Positions 17,398 through 27,889 of a DNA stretch of 64,000 nt are shown here, piece by piece (the first letter of the stretch is position 1; every line of letters begins with the position of its first letter). The notes beneath the pieces are model-generated. The model ran no database searches. It was given only the letters and a program-made list of their open reading frames with translations, and was not told the DNA's origin. The translations under genes and the position numbers were made by a program. Origin of the DNA: Thermus oshimai DSM 12092 (GTDB taxonomy: Bacteria; Deinococcota; Deinococci; Deinococcales; Thermaceae); assembly GCF_000373145.1 (NCBI RefSeq), contig NZ_KB890614.1:62001-126000 (forward strand), read 5' to 3'.

Positions 17398-18534
17398 ATG
17401 GAGCGCAGGGAGCGGGGGATTTACCTGGACTACGCCGCCACCACCCCCCTGGACCCGGAGGTGGCCGAGGCCATGCGGGAGGTGGAGGGGGTCTTCGGCA
17501 ACCCCTCCAGCGTGCACCGCTTCGGCCAGAGGGCGCGAAGGGTGCTGGAGGAGGCCCGGGAGCGGATCGCTCACCTCCTTGCGGCCTCCCCCAGGGAGCT
17601 CGTCTTCACCGGCTCGGGCTCGGAGGCGGACGCCCTGGCCCTTTTGGGGGTGGCCCTGGCCCGGGGGCGGGGGCACGTGGTGAGCACGGAGGTGGAGCAC
17701 GCCGCCGTTTTGGGGGCCCTAAGCCTTCTTGAGCGCCTGGGCTTTTCCGTGACCCGCCTGAAGCCGGACCGGGAGGGGATGGTCTACCCCGAACAGCTGG
17801 AGGAGGCCCTCCGCCCCGACACCTTTCTGGTGAGCGTGATGCTGGCGGGCAACGAGACGGGGGCCCTTTACCCCGTTCGGGCCTTCGCGGAGGTGGCCCA
17901 CCGCCACGGGGCCCTCTTCCACACGGACGCGGTGCAGGCCGTGGGCCAGGTGCCCGTGAGCTTTTCTGAGCTTGGGGTGGACCTCCTCTCCTTCAGCGCC
18001 CACAAGTTCTACGGCCCCAAGGGCATCGGGGGGCTTTTGGTGCGCCGGGGGGTGAGCCTTTACCCCCTGGTGCCGGGCAAGCAGGAGGGGGGCAGGCGGG
18101 GGGGGACCCCAAGCCCCGTCCTGGCCCACGGGATGGCGGTGGCCCTGGAGAAGGCCCTAAGGCTCCTCCCCGAGGAGTCGGAGAGGCTTAGGGCCCTAAG
18201 GGACCGCCTCGAGGCCGGCCTCCTCTCCGTGGAGGGGGTGGAGCTTAACGGCCCCAGGGAGGGGCGGCTTCCCAAGATCACCAACGTCACCGTGAAGGGG
18301 GCGGACGGGGAGACCCTCCTTCTCGCCATGGACTTCCTGGGGGTGGCCGTCTCCTCGGGCTCGGCCTGCAGCGCGGGGAGCCTCGAGCCCTCCCACGTCC
18401 TCCTGGCCATGGGCCGCACCCCCAAGGAGGCCCGGGCCTCCTTGCGCTTCTCCCTGGGCCGCTTCACCACGGAAGAGGAGGTGGAGGAGGCCATAGGGGT
18501 CTTCCGGGAGGCGGTGGAGAGGGCCAGGGCCTAG
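17398..18534 (+). CDS. iscS: Cysteine desulfurase (IscS/NifS-like)
   Basis: 378 aa PLP enzyme that transfers sulfur from cysteine for Fe-S cluster and tRNA thiolation. It has LDYAATTPLDPEV at the N terminus, the PLP-lysine region SFSAHKFYGPKGIGG and the catalytic-Cys loop SSGSACSAGSLEPSHVL. Class I (IscS-like) features predominate. It is cotranscribed with the Rrf2 regulator. No iscU or sufU follows; aroA comes next, after a hairpin. Confidence 0.9.
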   Translation: MERRERGIYLDYAATTPLDPEVAEAMREVEGVFGNPSSVHRFGQRARRVLEEARERIAHLLAASPRELVFTGSGSEADALALLGVALARGRGHVVSTEVEHAAVLGALSLLERLGFSVTRLKPDREGMVYPEQLEEALRPDTFLVSVMLAGNETGALYPVRAFAEVAHRHGALFHTDAVQAVGQVPVSFSELGVDLLSFSAHKFYGPKGIGGLLVRRGVSLYPLVPGKQEGGRRGGTPSPVLAHGMAVALEKALRLLPEESERLRALRDRLEAGLLSVEGVELNGPREGRLPKITNVTVKGADGETLLLAMDFLGVAVSSGSACSAGSLEPSHVLLAMGRTPKEARASLRFSLGRFTTEEEVEEAIGVFREAVERARA

Positions 18535-18537
18535 GTA

Positions 18538-18565
18538 CCCCGCCGGAGCACCTGCTCCGGCGGGG
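18538..18565. terminator. 13-bp perfect hairpin after iscS
   Basis: CCCCGCCGGAGCA, a 2-nt CC, then the exact complement. It lies 4 nt after the iscS stop. No U-tract follows, so it is either a Thermus-style terminator or a symmetrical protein-binding site. Confidence 0.5.
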
Positions 18566-18614
18566 GCCCCCAAGCTCAAAGGCGATGGGGTTTCCCACCG
18601 GCTTCGGTGCCCGG

Positions 18615-18620
18615 TAGACT
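18615..18620 (+). promoter_or_regulatory. -10 box of the aroA-cmk operon
   Basis: TAGACT, 7 nt before the aroA ATG, consistent with a leaderless mRNA. Confidence 0.5.
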
Positions 18621-18627
18621 CTAGGGC

Positions 18628-19917
18628 ATGAACCGGCCCTTTTTGGACCTCAAGGCGGAAGGCCCCTTAAGGGGGGTCTTGAGGGTCCCCGGGGACAAGT
18701 CCGTGACCCACCGGGGCCTCATGCTCCTGGCCCTAAGCGAGGGGGAGGGGCGGCTCCTTTACCCCTTGAAGGCGGGGGACACCCTCTCCACCGCCAAGGC
18801 CATGGCCGCCCTGGGGGCGGAGATCGCGGAGGAGGGCCCCCACTTCCGCGTCCGGGGGGTGGGGCTCCGCCTGAAGGAGCCCGAGGACGTCATAGACTGC
18901 GGGAACGCGGGGACCCTCATGCGCCTCCTCCTCGGCCTCCTGGCCGGGCAGGAGGGGCTTTTCGCCGTCCTCACCGGGGATGCCTCCTTAAGGCGGAGGC
19001 CCATGGGCCGGGTGGTGGAGCCCCTGAGGGCCATGGGGGCCCGGATTGAGGGGCGGGAAGGGGGGAGGAGGGCCCCCTTGGCCGTGCGGGGGGTGCCCCT
19101 CCGGGGCCTCCGCTACACCCTCCCCGTGCCCAGCGCCCAGGTGAAAAGCGCCCTCCTCCTGGCGGGCCTCTTCGCGGAAGGGGTGACGGAGGTGGAGGAG
19201 CCCGTCCCCACCCGGGACCACACGGAGAGGCTCTTCCTGCACTTCGGCCTGCCCCTGGAGAAGGAGGGCCCCCGGGTGCGCACCCGTCCTGCGGAGCCCT
19301 TCCCCGCGCGGGACCTTATTGTGCCTGGGGACTTCTCCAGCGCCGCGTTTTTCCTGGTGGCGGCCCTCCTGGTGCCGGGTTCGGAGGTGACCCTCGAGGG
19401 GGTGGGCCTGAACCCCACCCGCACCGGCCTCCTAAAGGTCCTAAAGGCCATGGGGGCGGACCTGGAGTGGCGGGTGGAGGAGGGGGAGGGTGGGGAGCCC
19501 GTGGGCTGGGTGCGGGCCCGGCATAGCCCCTTAAAAGGGGTTTCCGTGGATCCCAGCCTCATCCCCCTCATGGTGGACGAGGTGCCCGTCCTGGCCGCGG
19601 CCGCCGCCTGGGCGGAAGGGGAGACCCACATCCCGAACCTTTCCGAGCTCCGGGTGAAGGAGTCGGACCGGGTTTCGGCCATCGCCCAGAACCTCCGCGC
19701 CCTGGGGGTGGAGGTGGAGGAGGGGCCGGACTGGCTCAGGATCCGGGGGGGCGGGGTGCGGCCTGGGGCGGTGGAGCCCTTCCACGACCACCGCATCGCC
19801 ATGGCCTTCGCCGTGGCGGGGTTGCCCGTGGGGGTTAGGGTCTACGAGCCCCAGTGGGCGGAGATCTCCTATCCGGGCTTCTTTGAGGACCTGAAGAGGC
19901 TATGCGCGGCATCGTGA
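18628..19917 (+). CDS. aroA: 5-enolpyruvylshikimate-3-phosphate synthase
   Basis: 429 aa, shikimate pathway. [16 protein letters not shown] at the N terminus and [11 protein letters not shown] with [11 protein letters not shown] are the active-site signatures. [11 protein letters not shown] and the C-terminal [12 protein letters not shown] complete the family pattern. GNAGTLMR rather than GNAGTAMR suggests a class II-like enzyme. The 3' end overlaps cmk by 16 nt. Confidence 0.95.
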   Translation: MNRPFLDLKAEGPLRGVLRVPGDKSVTHRGLMLLALSEGEGRLLYPLKAGDTLSTAKAMAALGAEIAEEGPHFRVRGVGLRLKEPEDVIDCGNAGTLMRLLLGLLAGQEGLFAVLTGDASLRRRPMGRVVEPLRAMGARIEGREGGRRAPLAVRGVPLRGLRYTLPVPSAQVKSALLLAGLFAEGVTEVEEPVPTRDHTERLFLHFGLPLEKEGPRVRTRPAEPFPARDLIVPGDFSSAAFFLVAALLVPGSEVTLEGVGLNPTRTGLLKVLKAMGADLEWRVEEGEGGEPVGWVRARHSPLKGVSVDPSLIPLMVDEVPVLAAAAAWAEGETHIPNLSELRVKESDRVSAIAQNLRALGVEVEEGPDWLRIRGGGVRPGAVEPFHDHRIAMAFAVAGLPVGVRVYEPQWAEISYPGFFEDLKRLCAAS

Positions 19918-20516
19918 CCATCGACGGCCCCTCGGCCTCGGGGAAGAGCACGGTGGCGAGGAGGGTGGCGGAGGCCTTGGGGGTGCCCTACCTCTCCAGC
20001 GGCCTCCTCTACCGGGCCGCGGCCTACCTGGCCCTCCGCCACGGGGTGGACCCAGAGGACGAACAGGCCCTCCTCGCCCTCTTGGAGGGGAAGGGGGTGC
20101 GCCTCGAGGCCGACCGCGTCCTCCAGAACGGGGAGGACCTCACCCCCTTCCTCCACACCCCGGAGGTGGACCGCCTCGTCTCCCAGGTGGCCCGGAAGGA
20201 GGGGGTTCGGGCCTGGGTGAACGCCAGGCTCAAGGAGGTCCCCCCGCCCTTCGTGGCCGAGGGGCGGGACATGGGCACCGCGGTCTTCCCCCAAGCCCCC
20301 CACAAGTTCTACCTCACCGCCCGCCCCGAGGTGCGGGCGAGAAGGCGGGCCAAGGAAAGGCCCCAGGCCTTTGAGGAGGTGCTCCGGGAGCTCCTGGCGC
20401 GGGACGAGAAGGACCGGCGCCAAAGCGCCCCCGCGCCGGACGCGCTGGTCATTGACACCAGCGAGATGGGCCTGGAAGAGGTGGTGGCCCGCATCCTGGA
20501 GCACCTTAGGGACTAG
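19902..20516 (+). CDS. cmk: Cytidylate kinase
   Basis: 204 aa P-loop kinase phosphorylating CMP and d[23 protein letters not shown] is the P-loop, [10 protein letters not shown] the CMP-binding region, and [15 protein letters not shown] is characteristic of Cmk. It overlaps aroA, so translation is likely coupled. The aroA-cmk pairing occurs in many bacteria. Confidence 0.93.
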   Translation: MRGIVTIDGPSASGKSTVARRVAEALGVPYLSSGLLYRAAAYLALRHGVDPEDEQALLALLEGKGVRLEADRVLQNGEDLTPFLHTPEVDRLVSQVARKEGVRAWVNARLKEVPPPFVAEGRDMGTAVFPQAPHKFYLTARPEVRARRRAKERPQAFEEVLRELLARDEKDRRQSAPAPDALVIDTSEMGLEEVVARILEHLRD

Positions 20517-20549
20517 GGGTATGGGGCAAGCTGCGGTGGGGTATTGACC

Positions 20550-21323
20550 ATGGTGCCCGGGGCCAAGGCCAGGCCGGTGCAGGAGTTCTTAAACGTCCTC
20601 CTCTACCGCCCCTTGGCCCACCTCCTGGTCCGCCTCCTCCTCCCCACCCCGGTCAAACCCCCCCATCTCGTCCTCTTCCACACCGCCCTGGTCCTCCTCG
20701 CGGCGGGGCTCATCCTTAGGGGGGAGGACCTCATGGCCGCCCTTCTCCTCCAGCTCAAGACCGTGTTGGACAACGCCGACGGCCAGCTGGCCCGGCTCAG
20801 GGGGGAGGTTTCCGAGCTCGGCCGGTATCTGGACACGGAAATGGACTTCCTGGGCAACCTGGCCCTTTTCCTCGCCCTGGGGGCGAGGACGGGGGAGGTG
20901 GGCCTGGCCCTCCTGGCCTTTTTGGCCTTCACCTTGGCCCAGTCCTTTGACTTCAACCTGGAAAGGCTCTACCGGGAGGCCCGGGGAGAGGCCTTCAGGG
21001 ACTCTCCTGAAGAGCAAAAGACCCCCCTTCTCACCCTCCTCCAGGGCCTCTACGCCCTCCTCTTCGCCCCCCAGGACCGGGCCATCCGGGCCCTGGAGCG
21101 CTTCCTCCAGGGGCGCTTGGGCCTAGACCCCTTGCGCTTTTGGGACGAGGCCGCCCTGGCGGGGGTGGTGAACCTGGGGCTTTCCACCCAGCTCTTCTTC
21201 CTGGGGCTTTTCCTGGCCTTGGGGCAACCTAGGGCCTACCTTACCTTCGCCCTCCTCCAGGCCCTGTATCTTGGGGCCTGGTACCTATGGCGGATCGTCC
21301 GGAGCATCCCATCCCCACGGTAG
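20550..21323 (+). CDS. CDP-alcohol phosphatidyltransferase family membrane protein
   Basis: 257 aa with several hydrophobic helices. The family motif is complete: DNADGQLARLRGEVSELGRY followed by LDTEMDF, i.e. DGxxAR(x8)GxxxDxxxD. Such enzymes move a phosphoalcohol from a CDP-alcohol to an acceptor in the membrane, in phospholipid or phosphoinositol synthesis. The substrate is not assigned. The ATG at 20550 is preferred to a TTG six bases earlier. The 3' end overlaps the Nudix gene by 37 nt. Confidence 0.8.
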   Translation: MVPGAKARPVQEFLNVLLYRPLAHLLVRLLLPTPVKPPHLVLFHTALVLLAAGLILRGEDLMAALLLQLKTVLDNADGQLARLRGEVSELGRYLDTEMDFLGNLALFLALGARTGEVGLALLAFLAFTLAQSFDFNLERLYREARGEAFRDSPEEQKTPLLTLLQGLYALLFAPQDRAIRALERFLQGRLGLDPLRFWDEAALAGVVNLGLSTQLFFLGLFLALGQPRAYLTFALLQALYLGAWYLWRIVRSIPSPR

Positions 21324-21697
21324 GGGCTTTGGTGGAAAGGGAGGGGCGGGTCCTCCTGGTGAGGACGGCCAAGTGGCGGGGGCTTTGGGGCGTCCCCGGG
21401 GGGAAGGTGGAGTGGGGGGAGGCCCTGGAGGAGGCCCTTCGGCGGGAGATCCGGGAGGAGGTGGGCCTAACGCTTTCGGAAATCCGCTTCGCCCTCCTCC
21501 AGGAGGCCCGTTTTAGCGAGGAGTTCTATAGGCCCACCCACATGCTCCTCATCAACTACTTCGCCCGAGGGGAAGGGGAGGTGCGGCCGAATGGGGAGAT
21601 CCTGGAGTGGGCCTGGGTGGAGCCGGAAAAGGGCCTTTCCTACCCCCTCAACCGTTTCACCCGGACCCTCCTTGAGGCCTACCTGGAGGGCGCATGA
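21287..21697 (+). CDS. Nudix hydrolase (ADP-ribose pyrophosphatase-like)
   Basis: 136 aa. The Nudix box is intact (GGKVEWGEALEEALRREI, then REEVGL), with EVGLTLSEIR after it. The family splits nucleoside-diphosphate-linked substrates; ADP-ribose is a guess from general similarity. It overlaps both neighbours, so it is translated as part of a chain with the CDP-alcohol transferase and the SDR. Confidence 0.85.
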   Translation: MADRPEHPIPTVGALVEREGRVLLVRTAKWRGLWGVPGGKVEWGEALEEALRREIREEVGLTLSEIRFALLQEARFSEEFYRPTHMLLINYFARGEGEVRPNGEILEWAWVEPEKGLSYPLNRFTRTLLEAYLEGA

Positions 21698-22398
21698 GGG
21701 TGGCCCTGGTCACGGGCAGCGCCAAGGGCATCGGCCGGGCCATCCTCCTGGCCCTGGCCCGGGAGGGCTACCATGTCTGCGTCCACTACCGCACCTCCGA
21801 GGCCCTGGCCGAGGCCACGCGGGCCGAGGCGGAGGCCCTGGGGGTGAAGGCCATCAAGGTGCGGGCCGACCTCACCCGGGAGGAGGAGGTGGCCCTTTTG
21901 GTGGAGGAGGTGCGCTACCACCTGGGGGGGGTAGGGGTCCTGGTGAACAACGTGGGGGACTACCTCTACAAGCCCATTGAGGAGGTGACCCTGGAGGAGT
22001 GGCGCTGGATCCTGGACACCAACCTCACCGCCACCTTCCTCCTCACCCAAAAGGTGCTGCCCCTCATGGTGGCCCAAGGGTTCGGCCGCATCGTGAACCT
22101 GGGCTACGCGGGGGCCACGAACCTCCTGGCCCGGCCTCACATCACCCCCTACGTCATCGCCAAGACGGGGGTGGTCCTCTACACCAAGGCCATCGCCAAG
22201 CGCTTCGCCATGAGTGGGATCACCGCCAACGTGGTGGCCCCGGGGGTGGCGGAGAACTCCATCTCCAAGCCCCTGCACGAGATCCCCATGGGGCGGCTCG
22301 CCTTTCTTGAGGAGATCGCCCGCACCGTGGTCTTCCTGGTGAACGAGCCCTACCTCACGGGGCAGGTCCTGGAGGTGGCGGGGGGGTGGAACCTTTGA
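21694..22398 (+). CDS. Short-chain dehydrogenase/reductase (FabG-like)
   Basis: 234 aa Rossmann enzyme. The cofactor loop is VTGSAKGIGRA and NNVGDY matches the NNAG motif. The YxxxK pair is in PYVIAKTGVVL. The serine of the triad is expected near NLGYAGATN, where no Ser lies at the usual place (Gly-Tyr-Ala-Gly-Ala), so activity may differ from classical FabG. It overlaps the Nudix gene by 4 nt. Substrate unknown. Confidence 0.82.
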   Translation: MRVALVTGSAKGIGRAILLALAREGYHVCVHYRTSEALAEATRAEAEALGVKAIKVRADLTREEEVALLVEEVRYHLGGVGVLVNNVGDYLYKPIEEVTLEEWRWILDTNLTATFLLTQKVLPLMVAQGFGRIVNLGYAGATNLLARPHITPYVIAKTGVVLYTKAIAKRFAMSGITANVVAPGVAENSISKPLHEIPMGRLAFLEEIARTVVFLVNEPYLTGQVLEVAGGWNL

Positions 22399-22403
22399 GG
22401 CCA

Positions 22404-22429
22404 CCCCGCCGTATTGCGCTACGGTGGGG
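22404..22429 (+). terminator. Hairpin after the SDR gene
   Basis: CCCCGCCGTA, loop TTGCGC, TACGGTGGGG: a 10-bp stem with one G-T pair, 5 nt past the SDR stop. No U-tract follows. Confidence 0.45.
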
Positions 22430-22478
22430 AAGGGGCTTGGGAGGACCGGCCCTTTAGAGCGCATCATGGAGTAGGGCC

Positions 22479-22616
22479 ATGGGCCGGAACCTCGCCCCAA
22501 GGCTTACCGAGGACCTGGTGCGCCGGGCGCGGGCCCTGGGGGCACGGGTGGTTTGGAGCGAGGACCTTAACCCCCAGGACTACGGGGGCCTGCGGGTGAA
22601 AAACCCCTTCCCGTGA
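22479..22616 (+). pseudogene. C-terminal remnant of a PIN-domain (VapC-like) toxin
   Basis: An open frame of only 45 codons. Its end (VVWSEDLN, QDYGGLRV, KNPF) matches the last strand-helix-strand of PIN-domain ribonucleases, which typically end in a SEDL...G(x)n-G-V/L-x-V-x-NPF pattern. The N-terminal two thirds, including the first catalytic acidic residues, are absent upstream, where the SDR gene ends. No antitoxin is adjacent. It is best read as a decayed toxin fragment; a genuine short peptide is less likely. Confidence 0.6.
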
Positions 22617-22629
22617 TAGCCTAGCCTAC

Positions 22630-23604
22630 GTGGACACGCTTGCCGACCCCCAGTACTGGGAGAAGATGCGCCTGGTGGCCGAGGTTCTGAAGGCCCTCGA
22701 GGGCCCCATCTACATCGCCACCCATGTGGACCCCGACGGGGATGCCATCGGAAGCTCCCTGGGGCTTTACCGGGCCCTAAAGGCCTTGGGCAAGGAGGCC
22801 TACTGGGTGGCGGAGCCCCCCCGCTTCCTCCGCTTCCTGGCCAAGGAGGAGGAGTACGCGGACCCCGTGGATAAGCTCCCCCCCGGGGCCACCCTGGTGG
22901 CCCTGGACGCCGCCGACCCCAGCCGGGTGGTGGGGGCGCCGGTGGAGGGGTTCGTGATCAACATTGACCACCACGGCACCAACCCCCGCTTCGGCCAGCT
23001 GGCCGTGGTGGAGCCCACCAAGGCCGCCACGGCCCAGATGGTGAAGGAGCTCATTGACCTCCTGGGCGTGCCCTGGACGGAGGAGCTGGCCACCCCCGTG
23101 CTCACCGGCATCGTCACCGACACCGGCAACTTCCGCTTCGCCAACACCACCCCGGAGGTCCTAAGGGTGGCGGCGGAGCTCCTCTCCTACGGGGTGAGGC
23201 TTTCCGAGATCACCGACCGCCTCCAGTACCGCCCGCCCGTGTACTACCAGGGGCTTGGGGCGGTGCTTTCCACCCTGCGCCTGCACTTTGGGGGCCTTTT
23301 GGTCACCGCCCACCTCCCGGAGGACGTGGACATCCCCGAGGAGGACTCCGACGGCTTCGTGGGGGTCATCCGCTACGTGGAGGGGAGCCTGGTGGCCGTC
23401 TACCTGAGGCGCAAAGGGGAGGGGATCAAGGTTTCCATCCGCTCCCGGGGCGGGGTTTCCGCCCAGAACATCGCCCTGAAGCTGGGGGGCGGGGGGCACG
23501 TGCCCGCGGCGGGGGCCACCCTCGAGGGCCTGGGCCTGGAGGAGGCCTACGAGCGGGTGCTGGAGGCGGTGGCGGAGGAGCTGAGGCGGGCGGGGTACCT
23601 TTAG
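22630..23604 (+). CDS. nrnA: DHH-family phosphoesterase (NrnA-like oligoribonuclease / pAp phosphatase)
   Basis: 324 aa. The DHH domain has THVDPDGDAIGSSLGL and the DHH triad in NIDHHGTN; the DHHA1 domain ends with GGGGHVPAAGATL. NrnA degrades short oligoribonucleotides and 3'-phosphoadenosine 5'-phosphate; Thermus has a characterised homologue. The GTG start has a TAGCCT box 7 nt upstream. The 3' end overlaps the convergent ApgM gene by 4 nt. Confidence 0.88.
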   Translation: MDTLADPQYWEKMRLVAEVLKALEGPIYIATHVDPDGDAIGSSLGLYRALKALGKEAYWVAEPPRFLRFLAKEEEYADPVDKLPPGATLVALDAADPSRVVGAPVEGFVINIDHHGTNPRFGQLAVVEPTKAATAQMVKELIDLLGVPWTEELATPVLTGIVTDTGNFRFANTTPEVLRVAAELLSYGVRLSEITDRLQYRPPVYYQGLGAVLSTLRLHFGGLLVTAHLPEDVDIPEEDSDGFVGVIRYVEGSLVAVYLRRKGEGIKVSIRSRGGVSAQNIALKLGGGGHVPAAGATLEGLGLEEAYERVLEAVAEELRRAGYL

Positions 23605-24821
23605 GCCCCGTACTTGGCGAGCCGCCCCGCGTGGGCCAGGAGGAGGGGCATGAGCTCCACCCCCCTAAGGTGCCCGAGGCTTCCCTTCAGGGCCTCCCCT
23701 TCCGTGAAGCGCCTGGCCTCGTCCCTCCTCAGATAGGGGGCCTTGAGGAGGAGGGGCACGGGGTGCCAGGAGTGGGCCTTGAGGGCCGCGGGGGTGGAGT
23801 GGTCCCCGGTGAGGGCCAAGACCGTGGGCCCTAGGGCGAGGAGCTCGGGCAGAAGGGCGTCAAAGCGCTCTATCTCCCCCACCTTCCCCCAGAAGTCCCC
23901 GTCCTCCCCCTTGGCGTCCGTCTTCTTGAAGTGGAGGTAGAAGAAGTCGTAGCGGTCCCAGTTCTCCCGTAGGGTCCTGAGCTTCCCCTCGTGGGCGTCC
24001 CCCTCCCCCTCCACGGGGAGGACCTCCATGCCCACCAGGCTGGCCAGGCCCTTGTACATGGGGTAGCTGGCGATGGCCGCCGCCCGCAGGCCGTAGACCT
24101 CCCCCATGCTGGGGAAGCTTGGGCGCTTGGAAGCCCCCCGGAAGAGGGCCCCGTTCAGCTTGGGCTCGTCCCTTAACACCTCCCGGATCCGTTCGGAGAG
24201 GAGGCCCACGAGGCGGGCGGTGCGCTCCGCCCCCGCCTCCAGGGCCCGGGCGGGGAGGGGTTTGAGGCCCGCCTTCTGGGGATCGGTGTCCGTCACCGCG
24301 TCGGAAAGCCCTTCCCCCCGGAGGACCACCAGGAACCGGTGCTCGCTTTCCGTGTAGAAGTGGACCTCCACGTCCTCCAGCCGGGGGATGGCCTCCTGGA
24401 GCCGGGCCACCACCCTTCGGTTCTCCTCCGTGCTGGGCCGGCCGGCCCGGCGGTCCAGCACGGTGCCGTCAGGGGCCAGGGTGGCGAAGTTCCCCCTTAG
24501 GGCCACGTCCCCCTCCCGGAAGTCCGCCCCTAGGCCCAGGGCGCTGAGGGCCCCCCGGCCCACCAGGAAGCGGAAGGGGTCGTAGCCGAAAAGGGCCAGG
24601 TGGCCGGGGCCCGATCCGGGGGCCAGGCCGGGGTACACGGGGGTGAGGAGGCCTAAGGCGCTTTCCTCCGCCAGGCGGTCTAGGTTGGGGGTTCTGGCGG
24701 CCTCGAGCTCCGTGGGGCCTCCGGGCTCCAGGGGCAGCCCCCCCACCCCGTCCAGGACCACCAGGAGGATCTTGCTCTCCGAGGCCTGCATCAGTTCTTG
24801 GAAGATGGGGAAGAGGTCCAT
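23601..24821 (-). CDS. apgM: 2,3-bisphosphoglycerate-independent phosphoglycerate mutase, archaeal type (ApgM)
   Basis: 406 aa alkaline-phosphatase-superfamily enzyme. It has LLVVLDGVGGLP (first metal site), the phospho-acceptor serine in PGSGPGHLALFGYDP and a late GDHSTPAALKAHSWHPVP metal site. These features are those of the short archaeal-type iPGM, which converts 3- to 2-phosphoglycerate. In a CO2-fixing cell it would drain the RuBisCO product toward pyruvate. A TAAAAT box lies 6 nt before the ATG. Confidence 0.92.
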   Translation of the reverse strand: MDLFPIFQELMQASESKILLVVLDGVGGLPLEPGGPTELEAARTPNLDRLAEESALGLLTPVYPGLAPGSGPGHLALFGYDPFRFLVGRGALSALGLGADFREGDVALRGNFATLAPDGTVLDRRAGRPSTEENRRVVARLQEAIPRLEDVEVHFYTESEHRFLVVLRGEGLSDAVTDTDPQKAGLKPLPARALEAGAERTARLVGLLSERIREVLRDEPKLNGALFRGASKRPSFPSMGEVYGLRAAAIASYPMYKGLASLVGMEVLPVEGEGDAHEGKLRTLRENWDRYDFFYLHFKKTDAKGEDGDFWGKVGEIERFDALLPELLALGPTVLALTGDHSTPAALKAHSWHPVPLLLKAPYLRRDEARRFTEGEALKGSLGHLRGVELMPLLLAHAGRLAKYGA

Positions 24822-24827
24822 GGCGAG

Positions 24828-24833
24828 ATTTTA
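24828..24833 (-). promoter_or_regulatory. -10 box of apgM (leaderless)
   Basis: Minus strand TAAAAT, 6 nt before the ATG at 24821. Confidence 0.55.
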
Positions 24834-24834
24834 A

Positions 24835-24858
24835 CCCCGCCGCTCACAAGCGGCGGGG
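24835..24858 (-). terminator. Terminator of the subtilase gene
   Basis: A 10-bp perfect stem (CCCCGCCGCT / AGCGGCGGGG) with a 4-nt loop, 17 nt past the subtilase stop. On the minus strand it is followed by TTAAAAT, which doubles as the apgM -10. Confidence 0.6.
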
Positions 24859-24875
24859 CGAGGGGGCTTAAGGGC

Positions 24876-26402
24876 TTATCGGGCCGCGCGGTCCGCGTCC
24901 ACTAGCCCGTGGCCGAAGAGCTGGCGCTGGCCTAGGTTCTCCGCGGTGGCCTTCAGGTGGGCCCGCACCTCCCCCGGGGTCCACGTGGGGTGGAGGGCCT
25001 TCACCAGCCCCGCCACCGCGGCCACATGGGGGCTTGCCATGGAGGTGCCCGCGTACCAGGCATAGGCCGGGGTGGTCTCGTTCACGATGACGGTGGAGAG
25101 GATGAGGTGGTAGTGCCAGCCCGCAGGGCGCTCATTGCTGGGCCTCGCGCACCAGGTGACCCCGTTCTCGTCCAGGCCGCAGTCCCCTCCAGGGGCGGCC
25201 AGGTCCACCGCCGCGCCGTAGTTGGAGTAGAAGGCCAGCACGTCCTGGCCGGGCTCGGCGTTCAGGGTTTCGGGGGTGGGGTAAGGGTACTGCCACAAGG
25301 GGGTGGCGGTGCCGGTGGCGGAGACGGAGATCACCGTGGGGAGGTCCGAGGGGATGTGGACGAGAACGCCGTTGGCGTTCTCCCCGGCGTTCCCCGCGGA
25401 GGCCACGATGACGGTGCCCATCTGGTTGGCGTACTTCATCACCCGGTCCCAGGCCACCAGGGCGGCCACGTCCTCCCGGTTGCGGGTGTCCAGGGTGCCC
25501 CCCAGGCTCATGTTGATGACCGCGTACCCCTTCCGGGCCGCGTCCAGGATGGCCTCAAAGATGGGCCCGTCAAAGGCGCCCACGTCGTCCACCTCTTCGT
25601 TCCCCACGGTGTAGTGAATCCGGTCAAAGACCTTGTAGGCCGCCAGGCGCAGGCCCGGGGCCACCCCCACCACCCGGCCCCCCCCAAAGCGGGCGGCCAC
25701 CGTGCCCGCCACGTGGGTGCCGTGGGCCTCGTACATCACCGAGGGGGCGGGGGTGCAGGGGTTCTCAGGGTCTATGGGCCGGTCAAAGTCTATCCAGAGG
25801 CTGTACTTGGGGTAGCTGGGGGTGGCGCTGGGCCCGCCCACCTCCTGGCAGTAGTTGGTGGCCACGAAGTCCACGATCTGGCCTTGGAGGTCCGGGTGGT
25901 TGTCCATGATCCCGGTGTCCAGGATGGCCACCGTGGCCTGGGCCTGGGCTTCCAGGGGAATCCGGGCCCAGACCTCGGGGGCCTTGATCCGGCGGATGTC
26001 CCACTGCCAGCGGTAGAGGGTGTCCGCTGGGGTGGGGGCCCCGTAGGTTTCCTCGGTTTCCAGGACCATCTCCCGCTTGGGGAGGGCGTAGCGGTGCTCT
26101 ACCCCCACGCTGAGGACCCGAGGGTCCCGGGCCAGGCGCTGGGCCGCCTGGGGGCTGGCCTGGACCACCAGGGTGCCGATGGGCTCCAGGGCCTTAAGCA
26201 CCCGCGCCCCCTGGCCTTCCGCCCAGGCCCGGGCCCCCGCGGGGAGGGTTTCCGCGCGGAAGACCACCAGGTAGCGCCGGGCCTCTTGGGGCTTGGCGCT
26301 CATAGGGGCAAGCCCAGGGCCCTCTCCGGCCGGCTGGGTGCAGGCCCAAAGCCCCATGCCCAGTAGACCGAGAATGCCAATAAACGCCCAACGAATCTTC
26401 AT
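24876..26402 (-). CDS. Subtilisin-family (S8) serine protease, predicted lipoprotein
   Basis: 508 aa. The signal peptide ends in a lipobox (LWAC, Cys21), so the protein is probably lipid-anchored outside the cytoplasmic membrane. An I9-type propeptide (about 42-105) precedes the catalytic domain. The triad is Asp162 (LDTGIMDNHP), His227 (HGTHVAGTV) and Ser454 (GTSMASPHVA), with oxyanion Asn338 (SAGNAG). Four extra cysteines may form disulfides. Unlike secreted aqualysin it has no C-terminal domain. An AGGAGG RBS precedes the ATG; the gene is divergent from proS. Confidence 0.9.
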   Translation of the reverse strand: MKIRWAFIGILGLLGMGLWACTQPAGEGPGLAPMSAKPQEARRYLVVFRAETLPAGARAWAEGQGARVLKALEPIGTLVVQASPQAAQRLARDPRVLSVGVEHRYALPKREMVLETEETYGAPTPADTLYRWQWDIRRIKAPEVWARIPLEAQAQATVAILDTGIMDNHPDLQGQIVDFVATNYCQEVGGPSATPSYPKYSLWIDFDRPIDPENPCTPAPSVMYEAHGTHVAGTVAARFGGGRVVGVAPGLRLAAYKVFDRIHYTVGNEEVDDVGAFDGPIFEAILDAARKGYAVINMSLGGTLDTRNREDVAALVAWDRVMKYANQMGTVIVASAGNAGENANGVLVHIPSDLPTVISVSATGTATPLWQYPYPTPETLNAEPGQDVLAFYSNYGAAVDLAAPGGDCGLDENGVTWCARPSNERPAGWHYHLILSTVIVNETTPAYAWYAGTSMASPHVAAVAGLVKALHPTWTPGEVRAHLKATAENLGQRQLFGHGLVDADRAAR

Positions 26403-26441
26403 GAGCCACCTCCTAAAGGGGCAGGTCTATCTTACACCGGG

Positions 26442-27888
<1,447 letters not shown>

Positions 27889-27889
<1 letters not shown>

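Noticed and set aside
24957-26366. A 469-codon open frame antisense to the subtilase
   Set aside because: Same codon-bias effect; the sense strand encodes an intact catalytic triad, propeptide and lipobox.
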